Shown here: piece by piece, positions 1-8,949 of the stretch | Position numbering within the stretch: the stretch's first letter is position 1 | How the letters are laid out: every line of letters starts with the position of its first letter | DNA from: Taibaiella chishuiensis | Lineage (GTDB): Bacteria > Bacteroidota > Bacteroidia > Chitinophagales > Chitinophagaceae | Assembly (NCBI RefSeq): GCF_003014535.1 | Contig: NZ_PYGD01000001.1 | Coordinates: 1,687,427 to 1,751,426, forward strand | Reading direction: 5' to 3' | DNA: 64,000 bases | Program-made: the position numbers and the translations under genes | Notes under the pieces: model-generated | Told to the model about the DNA's origin: nothing | What the model saw: only the letters and a program-made list of their open reading frames with translations | Database searches by the model: none

Positions 1-228
1 AGCAGTACGCTTAAACTGGAATACTCGCAGGATGGCGGCCTGACCTGGCAACAAGCCGGTGAAAAAGTAAGCGATGCCTCGGCAACACCTAAAGTAGCCA
101 TCTTTCTGATGGACCTGAAAGGTAAGGTCCGCTTCCGGATCAATAAACTGGGCCTGGGCCCCACCAATGGCGTAGATGTATTCAACGGCCGCCTGAGCAT
201 CGAAGACTTCGCTGTTTTCAGTAACTAG
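1..228 (+). CDS. C-terminal end of a secreted beta-sandwich protein (partial)
   Basis: An open frame enters from the left edge and stops at TAG 226-228, giving 75 residues. The tail has the pattern 'LEYSQDGGLTWQQAG ... GKVRFRINKLG ... GRLSIEDFAV', alternating beta strands like the jelly-roll domains that end many secreted Bacteroidota proteins (DUF5689 or lamin-tail proteins). No T9SS sorting domain follows, so the protein ends in this sandwich. The next genes, a small protein and a calcineurin phosphoesterase, lie close on the same strand and may be co-transcribed. The family assignment is a guess from strand pattern only. Confidence 0.55.
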   Translation, partial: SSTLKLEYSQDGGLTWQQAGEKVSDASATPKVAIFLMDLKGKVRFRINKLGLGPTNGVDVFNGRLSIEDFAVFSN

Positions 229-255
229 ATTCAAACACACCTCAATAAAAACACA

Positions 256-564
256 ATGACGTCAATCAGTAATGCGCAGCACAAAGCTTTCCTGGAGCTG
301 CTACACAAAGAACTGGCACTGGCCGGCCTGACCGCTGACAACCCGGTTATGCGCGACACCGGGCTACAGCAGAGCCTGGACGAGCTGCTTACACTCTATG
401 AAGATTATACCGCTTGCCTGCTCCGGATCCAAACCCTGATCCGGCAATATGAGCACCGGAAAAAGGAAGCCCGGATACAGCTGCGCAAACTATTGGCCCT
501 AAGTAAAAACAAGACATTCAGGGGGGGCAAGCTTTTTAATAACACCATCGGCAAGGCCTCTTAA
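256..564 (+). CDS. small hypothetical helical protein (102 aa)
   Basis: I do not recognise this protein. It has no signal peptide or membrane segment. It is rich in Leu, Gln, Arg and Lys, and residues about 10-85 look mostly alpha-helical (LLHKELALAG; LTLYEDYTACLLRIQ; IRQYEHRKKEARIQLRKLL), ending in a basic tail. It starts 27 bp after the upstream stop and ends 14 bp before the phosphoesterase start, so it is probably the middle gene of one transcript. The tight spacing supports it being a real gene. Confidence 0.55.
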   Translation: MTSISNAQHKAFLELLHKELALAGLTADNPVMRDTGLQQSLDELLTLYEDYTACLLRIQTLIRQYEHRKKEARIQLRKLLALSKNKTFRGGKLFNNTIGKAS

Positions 565-578
565 ATCAATTATCGATT

Positions 579-2060
579 ATGCAAAGAAGGAATTTTATAA
601 AAAACATGGGTCTGCTTTCCGCGGTATTCGGTGTTTCGGCGCCCGCGGTATTTGCCGGTACGCCTAAAGAGAACGAAGATTATTCTTTTCGCCGGGTAAG
701 CGGCCGGATCAACTGCGAAGGCAAAGGACTCGAAAAGGTAGTGGTAAGCGACGGCTTTTCCGTAACGCAGACCGATGCCAAAGGAAATTATGTATTAGAA
801 GCACATTACGATGCGCGCTTTCTCTTTTATACCCTTCCTTCGGGTTACGAGATCCCCAATGAAAAAGGTATTGCCCGCTTTTATATGGCGCTGAAAAAAG
901 GCCAGAAACAGCAACAGGCCGACTTTTCGCTGGTAAAGGCCAAACAGGACGATACCCGGCATGCCTTCGTGGTATGGGCCGATACCCAGATCAAAACGGA
1001 GGAAGATGCGCAAAAGCTGCTGACCATATCGGCGCCTGATGCCCATACGCATATTCAGAAGCTGATGGACCGGCCCGTATTCGGCATCGGTTGCGGCGAC
1101 CTGGTCTGGGATAATTTCGACCTGTTTAAAGATTACCGCGAAGCGGTAGCGATGACGGGCATACCCTTCTGGCAGGTGATCGGCAACCATGATATGGACT
1201 ATGGCGCGCGCACCGACGATGCCTCACAGGAGAGTTTCGAAGCCCAGTTCGGACCATCGTACTATTCCTTTAACAAAGGCAAGGTGCATTACGTGGTACT
1301 CGACGATGTGTTCTTTATCGGTGCCGGGCACCGGTATATCGGTTACCTGACCGAAACCCAGCTGCGTTGGCTGGAGAAAGACCTGAGTTATATTCCCCAG
1401 GGCAGTACGGTAGTGGTTGCCTTACATATTCCTTCCAATACCGGCGATAAACGCCGCAATAAACGGAAGGAGGAAGAGATGGGCGGTGTATTGACCAATC
1501 GCAAAGCGCTGTATGAATTGCTGAAGCCTTATAAGGTGCAGATCGTATCGGGCCATACGCACTGGAACGAAGTATGGGAAAAGGATAATATCACGGAACA
1601 TAACCTGGGTACGGTTTGTGGCGCCTGGTGGTCGGGGCCGGTATGCGGCGATGGTACGCCCAATGGTTTCGGTGTATTCGAAGTTGCGGGCGACGATATC
1701 AGCTGGTATTATAAATCTACCGGCTACGAAAAGGAGCACCAGCTGCGGTTATATAAGCCCGGCGCCGACAAGGAAAGGCCTCAGGCGGTGATCGCCAATA
1801 TCTGGAACCACGACAAACGCTGGACGGTAGAATGGTTTGAAGATGGTGTGGCAAAGGGCAAAATGGAGCAGTATACCGGTTATGATCCTTCAGCAGCAGA
1901 GCTGTACGAAGGTGCTGCCTTGCCGCAGCAACGCAAATGGATCGAACCCATCCTGACCGATCACCTGTTCCAGGCGGTTCCAGCCGCGGGCGTACGCGAG
2001 GTCAGGGTAAAGGCTACGGACCGTTTCGGGCATACCTTTGAAGAGAGAATCCAGCTATAG
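579..2060 (+). CDS. secreted calcineurin-like metallophosphoesterase
   Basis: 493 aa. The N-terminus (MQRRNFIKNMGLLSAVFGVS) has an RRNFIK twin-arginine motif followed by a hydrophobic stretch, so Tat export is likely. Residues about 35-120 form the beta-sandwich N-domain common in Bacteroidota metallophosphatases. The dinuclear metal core follows: WADTQ near 133, GD at 173-174, GNHD around 202-205, a His in VVALHIP, and GHTH at 325-328. A C-terminal beta domain (about 370-493) matches the Metallophos_C type. All expected metal ligands are visible except that the first motif reads D-x-Q rather than D-x-H. The substrate is unknown; phosphodiester or phosphomonoester hydrolysis is the family role. 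A strong terminator follows. Confidence 0.88.
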   Translation: MQRRNFIKNMGLLSAVFGVSAPAVFAGTPKENEDYSFRRVSGRINCEGKGLEKVVVSDGFSVTQTDAKGNYVLEAHYDARFLFYTLPSGYEIPNEKGIARFYMALKKGQKQQQADFSLVKAKQDDTRHAFVVWADTQIKTEEDAQKLLTISAPDAHTHIQKLMDRPVFGIGCGDLVWDNFDLFKDYREAVAMTGIPFWQVIGNHDMDYGARTDDASQESFEAQFGPSYYSFNKGKVHYVVLDDVFFIGAGHRYIGYLTETQLRWLEKDLSYIPQGSTVVVALHIPSNTGDKRRNKRKEEEMGGVLTNRKALYELLKPYKVQIVSGHTHWNEVWEKDNITEHNLGTVCGAWWSGPVCGDGTPNGFGVFEVAGDDISWYYKSTGYEKEHQLRLYKPGADKERPQAVIANIWNHDKRWTVEWFEDGVAKGKMEQYTGYDPSAAELYEGAALPQQRKWIEPILTDHLFQAVPAAGVREVRVKATDRFGHTFEERIQL

Positions 2061-2094
2061 GGCTGAGTTTCTGATCGTGATCAATAAGCGTTAA

Positions 2095-2124
2095 GTTCCC
2101 GGCCTTTGCCGGGAGCTTTTTTTT
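2095..2124 (+). terminator. Rho-independent terminator after the phosphoesterase
   Basis: A perfect 7-bp stem (TCCCGGC at 2097-2103, GCCGGGA at 2108-2114) with a 4-nt loop is followed by eight T residues (2117-2124). It closes the 256-2060 transcript and separates it from the dehydrogenase gene. Confidence 0.85.
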
Positions 2125-2167
2125 ATTCCGCCGGGTCAATACGTACCTTTATAAAAAAAACGACACG

Positions 2168-3019
2168 ATGATCGCATTCTTGGGGATGGGCCTCCTGGGC
2201 TCTAATTTTGTAAAAGCCATGTTGCAGCAGGGTAAAACAGTACAGGTATGGAACCGGAGTTCTGCTAAGGCCAGGGCGCTGGAAGCCTTTGGAGCACGTG
2301 CTTTCGACGATGTGTCCGCAGCCGTGAGCGGTGTGGAAAGGGTACATATCACCCTGCGTGATGATGCCTCCGTGGACGAAGTGCTGGAACAGGCCCTGCC
2401 GGGTTTGCAACCGGGTACATTGCTGATCGATCATACCACCACTTCGGCAGAAGGTGCGCTGGCGCGTACCGAAGCCTGGAAAGCCCGCGGGTTCCGTTAC
2501 CTGCATGCCCCTGTTTTTATGGGGCCGCAAAATGCGTTCGAAAGCACGGGGTATATGCTGGTCTCCGGCGACCAGGACCTGATCGCGGAACTGGAGCCGG
2601 CGCTGGCTGCTATGACGGGGACGGTGATGAATTTCGGTACGACCATTAACCGGGCCGCGGCAATTAAACTGGTGGGCAATGCCTTCCTGGTAGCCTTTAC
2701 CGCAGGCACGGCAGATACCCTGGCATTGGGCAAAGCCCTGGATGTGCCGCTGGATGATATTTTTACCCTGTTCAACGCCTGGAACCCGGGCGCCATGCTG
2801 CCTGCAAGGATCAAAAAGCTGACGGGCGGCACCTTTGATCAGCCTACCTGGGAACTGGTAATGGCCCGGAAGGATACCCAACTGTTTCTCGATGCCGCCA
2901 GGCAGGGTAAACGGCCGCTTACCGTAATCCCGGCAGTGGCCGCCGAGATGGATCGCTGGATCGATAAGGGCCATGGGCACGACGACTGGACGGTGATCGG
3001 TAAGGATGCGGTGTCCTGA
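2168..3019 (+). CDS. NAD(P)-dependent beta-hydroxyacid dehydrogenase family protein
   Basis: 283 aa, the usual length for the 3-hydroxyisobutyrate dehydrogenase / imine reductase superfamily. The N-terminus MIAFLGMGLLGSNFVKAML carries the Rossmann GxGxxG motif, and WNRS after the second strand suggests NADP preference. An all-helical C-domain follows. Lys167 in AIKLVGNAF sits where the catalytic Lys of the family lies. The typical substrate motif near the N-terminal half (DHTTTSAEGA in place of D(A)PVSGG) is altered, so the real substrate cannot be named. It is probably monocistronic, flanked by terminators on both sides. Confidence 0.85.
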   Translation: MIAFLGMGLLGSNFVKAMLQQGKTVQVWNRSSAKARALEAFGARAFDDVSAAVSGVERVHITLRDDASVDEVLEQALPGLQPGTLLIDHTTTSAEGALARTEAWKARGFRYLHAPVFMGPQNAFESTGYMLVSGDQDLIAELEPALAAMTGTVMNFGTTINRAAAIKLVGNAFLVAFTAGTADTLALGKALDVPLDDIFTLFNAWNPGAMLPARIKKLTGGTFDQPTWELVMARKDTQLFLDAARQGKRPLTVIPAVAAEMDRWIDKGHGHDDWTVIGKDAVS

Positions 3020-3040
3020 TCGCGGTCTCGATAACGTTAT

Positions 3041-3080
3041 AAAAAAATCCCGGTCTCTGTTTCGAGACCGGGATTTTTGT
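3041..3080. terminator. bidirectional terminator
   Basis: A perfect 15-bp stem (3043-3057 with 3064-3078, core ATCCCGGTCTC / GAGACCGGGAT) has A-runs on the left and T-runs on the right. It can terminate both the dehydrogenase on the plus strand and the response regulator on the minus strand, which converge here. Confidence 0.9.
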
Positions 3081-3110
3081 TTTAATAAGATAGCAGCGCC
3101 TGAGCTGGTT

Positions 3111-3755
3111 TTATTCTGCCAGGCCCATGGTGAGTGCCTTTTTGACCAGCATGGCCGTATTGTTGACATCCAGTTTCAACATAATGCTGGTGCGGTAATT
3201 GACTACCGTGCGCAGGCTCAGGAAGCAGGTTTCGGCGATCTGCGGCGCGGTATAACCATTCACCAGGAGTTGTAATATTTCCGATTCGCGGGGCGTAAGC
3301 GTCGACTTGGAAAAAGAAGCGTTCTTATCCCGGATATTCATTTGCCTTATTTTTTCCTGCATCCGTTCCTCCACGAATTGTTCGCCACGGTATACTTTTT
3401 CAATCGCGCTGATCAGGGTAATGTTCTCCGCCGTTTTTAAAAGATAACCATGTGCGCCGCGTTTAAACATATTGTTGGCATACAGGGCGCTTTCAAAATT
3501 GGTCAGCACCAGGATCTTAAGCCCCGGATACTTTTTCAGCAATATGGGGGTAAGCTCATCGCCGGTAAGATCGGGCATTTGTATGTCCAGCAGCAATACA
3601 TCCGGCAGGTAATGCTCCAGGCCGGCCAGCAGGGTAGTGCCGTTCTTATAACTGCCTTTAAGCACGATATTGGGGTAGTGGGGCAGGATGTTCTGCAGGC
3701 CGTCCCTGATCATCGGGTGATCGTCGGCGATGGAAATGGTAATACGCATAGGCAA
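3111..3755 (-). CDS. NarL/LuxR-type response regulator
   Basis: 214 aa. The receiver domain (about 3-120) has the acidic pair D11-D12, phospho-acceptor D57 in LLLDIQMPD, a Thr in VLTNF and Lys in YLLKTA. A LuxR-type helix-turn-helix (about 150-210) has the signature LTPRESEILQLLVNGYTAPQIA. It starts 8 bp after the stop of the upstream histidine kinase on the same strand, so the two form a cognate two-component operon. The regulon is unknown; the kinase gene is divergent from the SBBP propeller gene, a possible target. Confidence 0.93.
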   Translation of the reverse strand: MPMRITISIADDHPMIRDGLQNILPHYPNIVLKGSYKNGTTLLAGLEHYLPDVLLLDIQMPDLTGDELTPILLKKYPGLKILVLTNFESALYANNMFKRGAHGYLLKTAENITLISAIEKVYRGEQFVEERMQEKIRQMNIRDKNASFSKSTLTPRESEILQLLVNGYTAPQIAETCFLSLRTVVNYRTSIMLKLDVNNTAMLVKKALTMGLAE

Positions 3756-3763
3756 TTCACCGG

Positions 3764-5725
3764 TTATAAATTCTTCAGTTTTAAAAAATCAAATTCTATA
3801 TGTATGGTTGTACCTTTCCCGATCACGGAAGAACAGGCCAGGTACCCCTGCAGCGTCTCTACTTTTTTGCGGATATTCTGAAGACCCGCGCCGGTGGTGG
3901 CCCGACCGGTATCAAAGCCACCCCCGTTATCCTCAACTATAATACTAAGACTGCTTTCGTGCAGCATAAGTTGGATGACCGCATAATTTGCGCCTGCATG
4001 TTTCACGATATTCTGTACCAGTTCCTGTATAATGCGGTAGATAAACAGTTCCGCATTCTTGGGCATCGCTTCTTTTACATCGTACTGCAGCGCTATTTGT
4101 AACAGGCTGTTGCTGTTGTTCTCGCTGTATTGCAACAGGGCGCCGCGCAGGTTCTGCTTGGTCAGCGCGTCGGGCATCAGGTTATGCGCGGTTTTCCGCA
4201 CTTCGGTTACCGTATCTGCCAGCATGCCCGACACCTTATTGATGCCCGCAAGCTGTTGCAGCTGCGGTTGTTCGTCCTGTATCGCCTGCAGGTTCATCTT
4301 GATCGAGGCCAGCATACCGCCTATGCCATCGTGCAGGTCCTGGGCAATACGGATCCGTTCCTTCTCTTCTCCTTTCATCATGGCCCGCAGCTGGCCGATC
4401 TCCTGTTCCTGTTCCAGGTTGCGGAACTTCTCTTCCTGGAATCTTTGCTGGTGCCAGTTGCTGCGGTACATGCTGTACAGCAGTGCTGCGATGGCCGCAA
4501 GGAGTAAGGCGCCGGCCGATACGCCTACGATCCAGAGGTTCTTCTGTTTAATCTGCGCATTTTGCCTGCTGATCTGCAGCTCTTTTACGATCAGCTCCTT
4601 GTCCTTTTGGGCGGTCCGGTACTTGATCTCGAGGTTGCTGATATCGTGTTTGGTAGCCTGGCTTTCTATACTGTCCTTAAGCTGTATATAACGGTACTGG
4701 TGCTCGTATGCTTTATGGTATTCATGTGTTGCGGCATAGAGTTCCGAAATAATGCGGTGGCCTTCCGTAATGTCCCGGGCAATATGCTTTTGTTCGGCGG
4801 TGCTTATGGATTGCAGCAGGTAGCTTTCTGCTTCTTTATAATTACCCAATGCCAGGTAGACCTTGCCCAGTAAGGCAATATTGGTGTTTTGATAATTGGG
4901 ATCTACATCGCCTTTAAGCGATATGGCTTCTTTCAGGAACCGGAGTGCCTCTTTATTATGTCCCTCTGCATGATGGGTAGCGCCGAGGTTACTTAAAGCC
5001 AGGTGTTTCCATTGCAGGAAATTATACTTACGGGCTATGGCAAGCGCTTCGTCCAGGTTCCTGATACTGGCATCGAGCTGGTCCATACTGTTGAGGGTAT
5101 TGCCTTTATTGATCAGTACCAGGGCCAGCAGGTGCATGTACTTGATCTGCCGGGTAATCTTTTCTGCCTTATCCAGGTAGACCAGTGCATTGGGATAATC
5201 GCCCACGATCTGCAATACCCCGCTAAGGTTGGTATACAAGGTCGCGAGTGAATTGCGGTTAACCGGTGTATCGTTTTCGATTACGGCAATGGCATTATAA
5301 TAATAGGCCATCGACGAGTCGTATTGTCCCGTGCGCTGGAAGCGGTTGGCAAAGCTGTTGTAGATCGTAGGCAGCATGCCTTTCATATTACGTGCTTCTG
5401 CAATGCGCAGCACATCCTTCGCAAAGGTATAAGCGCGTTCATACTCTCCCCGGTTATTATAAAGCGTAACGATATGGCTGTAGGCTTCGGTGGCCTCGGG
5501 AATATTGTGATTCTGTATAGCAGCCCCCAATGCCGTGCGGAACATCGGCATTGCCGTGTCCGATTGTGCGGTGGCACGCGCAATAGCCGAATCGATCAGG
5601 GTATGGATCTCCCGGTTGCTCATCGCCGGCCGGTTAGCGGAAAGCTGGAAATTATCCTGGGCGCCTGCCTTACAGGCAATACAGGTAAACAGGAGCAGGA
5701 GTAAGCGGGTATAAACTGGAATCAT
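3764..5725 (-). CDS. TPR-containing sensor histidine kinase (HisKA_3 type)
   Basis: 653 aa. A signal peptide (MIPVYTRLLLLLFTCIACKAGAQ) is followed by about six tetratricopeptide repeats (about 75-350; for example YTNLSGVLQIVGDYPNALVYL and LALSNLGATHHAEGHNKEAL), placing the sensor in the periplasm. A coiled-coil leads to one membrane segment (LWIVGVSAGALLLAAIAALL). The cytoplasmic part has the HisKA_3 dimerisation helix with the phosphorylated His465 in RIAQDLHDGIGG and a HATPase_c domain (ELVQNIVKHA, EDNGGGFD, GAGLQNIRKKV). It works with the downstream LuxR-type regulator. TPR sensor kinases of this build are common in Bacteroidota; the ligand is unknown. Confidence 0.93.
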   Translation of the reverse strand: MIPVYTRLLLLLFTCIACKAGAQDNFQLSANRPAMSNREIHTLIDSAIARATAQSDTAMPMFRTALGAAIQNHNIPEATEAYSHIVTLYNNRGEYERAYTFAKDVLRIAEARNMKGMLPTIYNSFANRFQRTGQYDSSMAYYYNAIAVIENDTPVNRNSLATLYTNLSGVLQIVGDYPNALVYLDKAEKITRQIKYMHLLALVLINKGNTLNSMDQLDASIRNLDEALAIARKYNFLQWKHLALSNLGATHHAEGHNKEALRFLKEAISLKGDVDPNYQNTNIALLGKVYLALGNYKEAESYLLQSISTAEQKHIARDITEGHRIISELYAATHEYHKAYEHQYRYIQLKDSIESQATKHDISNLEIKYRTAQKDKELIVKELQISRQNAQIKQKNLWIVGVSAGALLLAAIAALLYSMYRSNWHQQRFQEEKFRNLEQEQEIGQLRAMMKGEEKERIRIAQDLHDGIGGMLASIKMNLQAIQDEQPQLQQLAGINKVSGMLADTVTEVRKTAHNLMPDALTKQNLRGALLQYSENNSNSLLQIALQYDVKEAMPKNAELFIYRIIQELVQNIVKHAGANYAVIQLMLHESSLSIIVEDNGGGFDTGRATTGAGLQNIRKKVETLQGYLACSSVIGKGTTIHIEFDFLKLKNL

Positions 5726-5893
5726 ATCTGTAACAGTGCTGTGGTAATAGGTTATTTGATATTAAGAAATATAATATGGATTATTCACTCTCTTTTCAGG
5801 ACCGGTAAAGAATATTTCTTTGTAATGAAAAAATAACAGCAATACTGTCTATACAGACCAGATTAATTCAGGGTAAATCTAAAAACAATAATT

Positions 5894-8881
5894 ATGAAAA
5901 GGAAATTATTTACAATCCTTACACTTGCCATTGCTTCCTGGAGCGGAACGGTAGCGGCCCGTTCGGTAGCCCGGCCGCTTCAACTGCCTGCAGCGCCTGA
6001 TGCACAACAAAAAGCTACCGCAGCGGCAGGTCTGGCAGCAGCCGGCAGCGATGGGGCCTTTACGGAAAATATCGGCCAGGTAAAGGATCAATATGGTAAG
6101 CTGCGGCAGGATATCGATTTTAAAGTAAGGGGAAATGGCGTAAGCGTATTCCTGGGTGATGCCGCAATCCGGTACCAATGGATAACCGATGATAAACAGG
6201 CCGCCAATAAAGCGGTAGCCAAACTCGCAACCGTTGCAGGAACGCCTTTACAGAAGATGATGTACCGTATGGATGTGGAACTGGTGGGCGCCGATAAAAA
6301 TGCTCCTGTGCTGAAAGAAGACCGCCAGGCCTATTTCGAACAGTACCTGAACAAAGGTCTGAACGGGCAGGCTTTCACGTTTAAAAAAGTAACCTATAAA
6401 AACGTTTATCCCAGCATCGATTGGGTGTTCTACTTTAATGCATCGGGTAAACTGGAGCATGATTTTATCGTTCACCCCGGTGGCAATGTGGCTGATATCA
6501 AAATGAAATATGGTGGTGCAACGGGCCTGAACATTAATAAAGACGGTAGTCTTACGGCAACAACACCGATGGGCAGTGTTACCGAATCTGCACCGCACAG
6601 TTATACGGAAGACGGCCGTACGGTTGCTTCAGCATTTTCGCTGAAAGGCAATATGCTTACATTCCGTACCGCGCCCAGCAAAGGAAAGCTGACGATCGAT
6701 CCAACCCTGGCTTGGGGTACCTATTACGGAACGGATGCAGGCACCAGTGGTTCGGGTATGGAGATGCTGGCCATCCGTCCCGACTCCGATGGCAATATTT
6801 ATGTAGCAGGTACAGCCGGCGACGGGTACAGCAATGTGGTAACCACGGGCAGCTACCAGAGCGTGCTGCATGTGGAATACTATATGACCTGGGCGATTGG
6901 TGTAAATCAATTCCTACTGAAGATGAACAGCCAGGGTCAACGCCAGTGGGCTACCTATTATGGCAATGATGTATACGTGATCGGTACCGGCCTGGCCTGC
7001 GACACCAAAGGCAATGTATACCTGGCCGGCGGCACGATGGCCGATACGGCGATCGCCACTACTGGCGCGCACCAGGCTGCTTATGGCGGCGGCACGGAAA
7101 GAGATGCTTACCTCGTTAAATTCTCCGGTACAGGACAGCGCCTGTGGGGCACCTATTACGGCGGCAGCGGCGAGGATATCGCCTATGCGCTCGCCTGCGA
7201 TACTTCCGATAATATTTATATGGTAGGCCGTACGCGCAGTAATACCAATATCGCCAGCGCAGGCAGTCATAAAACGACGCTCGTCGGTACTGAAGTATTT
7301 TTCGCGGCAAAATTCAATAGTTCGGGTGTGCGCCAATGGGGCACCTACTATGGTGAAAACGCTTCGCCGCAATATGGCTGGCTACCTTATATGTCCGCCT
7401 CTGTAGACCTGGCGGGTAACCTTTATTTTGCAGCGAATGTAGGTGTATATCCCAGCACGGTAAACCTCCCCGCAGATATGACGACAGCCGGCAGCCATCA
7501 GCCTGCATACGCCGGCAAAAACGATGTACTGCTGGTTAAGCTCAATAAAGATGGCGTACGCCAATGGGGTACTTATTACGGTGGCGCTAAGGAAGACCTG
7601 GTCGTGCGCGAAGCCCTGACCCATGATAAATGGGGTAATATTTACCTCTTTGGCAGGACGCACAGCGCGAGTGGTATTGCTTCTGCAGGCGCCCACCAGA
7701 CTACGCTGGCAGGTGGCGGATCAAGCTTTGTCGATTCTGCGCACTATGGCGGCGACGGCTTCCTGGCCAAATTCAATCCTGCAGGTGTAAGGCAATGGGC
7801 TACCTATTATGGTGGCGCCGGCAGCGAGAACGGTTACGGCTACGGCGGTGTTACCTGCGATGCGGCCGGTAATATCGTAATCGCGGGCACTACCGAAAGT
7901 AACACCGGTATCGCTACCGCGGGCAATTACCAGTCCTTCATTCTTTCTGAAAGCAGCGGTTATATTGCCAAGTTCGATACTGCGGGCGTACGCAAATGGG
8001 GCACTTATTTCGGTAATATCTCCGAAGGCCGTATCGAAGGCCTGTGTACCAATAACTCCGGCAATATTTATATTACAGGTACTTTCAACGATTATTATAA
8101 CCTGTCTACAACAGGCGCCCACCAGACTACGCCAACGATGCTGTACATCGGCAAATTCGACGATTGCGCAGACCTGCTGGCCAAGCCGGATACCATTCTC
8201 GGCAGTATCGCCCTCTGTAAAGGCGCTACCAAAACATACAGCGTGGCGCCGGTAGCCGGGGCTACCTCCTATACCTGGATACTGCCTTCCGGCTGGACGG
8301 GTAACAGTACGCTTGCTACGATCGATGTAACGGCCGGCAGCAATAACGGTAAGATCGGGGTACTGGTCAATTCTTCCTGCGGTAAAAGCGATACTACCTT
8401 CCTGGATGTTACGGTAAATGCCCTGCCTGTACCGGTAATCACGGTTACCGGCAATGTACTGAGCACCGGCACTTTCGATACTTACCAGTGGCAGCTCAAC
8501 GGGATCGATATACCCGGCGCAACAGCGAATAGTTATACCGCCACCGCTAACGGCAACTATACGGTAGTCGTAACCAACGATAAAGGTTGTAAAGGTACCT
8601 CTGCCATAAAATCGCACAACATTACTGCGATCAAAGATCCGGCGTTGCTCAGCCAAATCCGCATCTTCCCGAGCCCGGCTACGGCTTACCTGAATATCAA
8701 TAGCCCCGTAGCGCTCTATGTTACCTTATGCAGTATCGAAGGCCGCGTGCTGAGCACGAGCCAGGTAACGGCAGGTACGCATACGATCGATATTAAAGCA
8801 CTGACACCCGGTATCTACCTGGTGCGTATCGCGGACAAAAACCAGCAACTGCTGAAAACCGAGAAACTGGTTAAACAATAA
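5894..8881 (+). CDS. SBBP beta-propeller protein with T9SS type A sorting domain
   Basis: 995 aa secreted protein. After a signal peptide (MKRKLFTILTLAIASWSGTVAA), residues about 55-270 match the DUF7948 type domain that precedes SBBP repeats (FTENIGQVKDQYGK ... SIDWVFYFN). At least seven SBBP propeller blades follow (about 270-770), each marked by RQWGTYYGG-like motifs (QWATYYG, LWGTYYGG, KWGTYFG) and 'T.GAHQTT'. Two Ig/PKD-like modules follow (VAPVAGATSYTWILPSGWTG; YQWQLNGIDIPGA). The last 75 residues (IRIFPSPATAYLNI ... GIYLVRIADKNQQLL) are a type A T9SS sorting domain. It is a surface or released protein of unknown ligand. A terminator lies just downstream. Confidence 0.9.
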   Translation: MKRKLFTILTLAIASWSGTVAARSVARPLQLPAAPDAQQKATAAAGLAAAGSDGAFTENIGQVKDQYGKLRQDIDFKVRGNGVSVFLGDAAIRYQWITDDKQAANKAVAKLATVAGTPLQKMMYRMDVELVGADKNAPVLKEDRQAYFEQYLNKGLNGQAFTFKKVTYKNVYPSIDWVFYFNASGKLEHDFIVHPGGNVADIKMKYGGATGLNINKDGSLTATTPMGSVTESAPHSYTEDGRTVASAFSLKGNMLTFRTAPSKGKLTIDPTLAWGTYYGTDAGTSGSGMEMLAIRPDSDGNIYVAGTAGDGYSNVVTTGSYQSVLHVEYYMTWAIGVNQFLLKMNSQGQRQWATYYGNDVYVIGTGLACDTKGNVYLAGGTMADTAIATTGAHQAAYGGGTERDAYLVKFSGTGQRLWGTYYGGSGEDIAYALACDTSDNIYMVGRTRSNTNIASAGSHKTTLVGTEVFFAAKFNSSGVRQWGTYYGENASPQYGWLPYMSASVDLAGNLYFAANVGVYPSTVNLPADMTTAGSHQPAYAGKNDVLLVKLNKDGVRQWGTYYGGAKEDLVVREALTHDKWGNIYLFGRTHSASGIASAGAHQTTLAGGGSSFVDSAHYGGDGFLAKFNPAGVRQWATYYGGAGSENGYGYGGVTCDAAGNIVIAGTTESNTGIATAGNYQSFILSESSGYIAKFDTAGVRKWGTYFGNISEGRIEGLCTNNSGNIYITGTFNDYYNLSTTGAHQTTPTMLYIGKFDDCADLLAKPDTILGSIALCKGATKTYSVAPVAGATSYTWILPSGWTGNSTLATIDVTAGSNNGKIGVLVNSSCGKSDTTFLDVTVNALPVPVITVTGNVLSTGTFDTYQWQLNGIDIPGATANSYTATANGNYTVVVTNDKGCKGTSAIKSHNITAIKDPALLSQIRIFPSPATAYLNINSPVALYVTLCSIEGRVLSTSQVTAGTHTIDIKALTPGIYLVRIADKNQQLLKTEKLVKQ

Positions 8882-8887
8882 AACTCC

Positions 8888-8931
8888 GGCCCGGCTACCG
8901 GAATACTACCGCGTAGCCGGGTCTTTTTTTC
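8888..8931 (+). terminator. Rho-independent terminator after the SBBP gene
   Basis: Stem CCCGGCTAC (8890-8898) with GTAGCCGGG (8913-8921), a 14-nt loop and a run of T residues at 8924-8930. Confidence 0.85.
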
Positions 8932-8949
8932 CTCTCTGACCATTTGGCC

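Noticed and set aside
2123-3169. Long minus-strand frame (about 348 codons) over the dehydrogenase
   Set aside because: It has no family signature, crosses a strong terminator and overlaps the response regulator; the plus-strand gene has a clear Rossmann motif.
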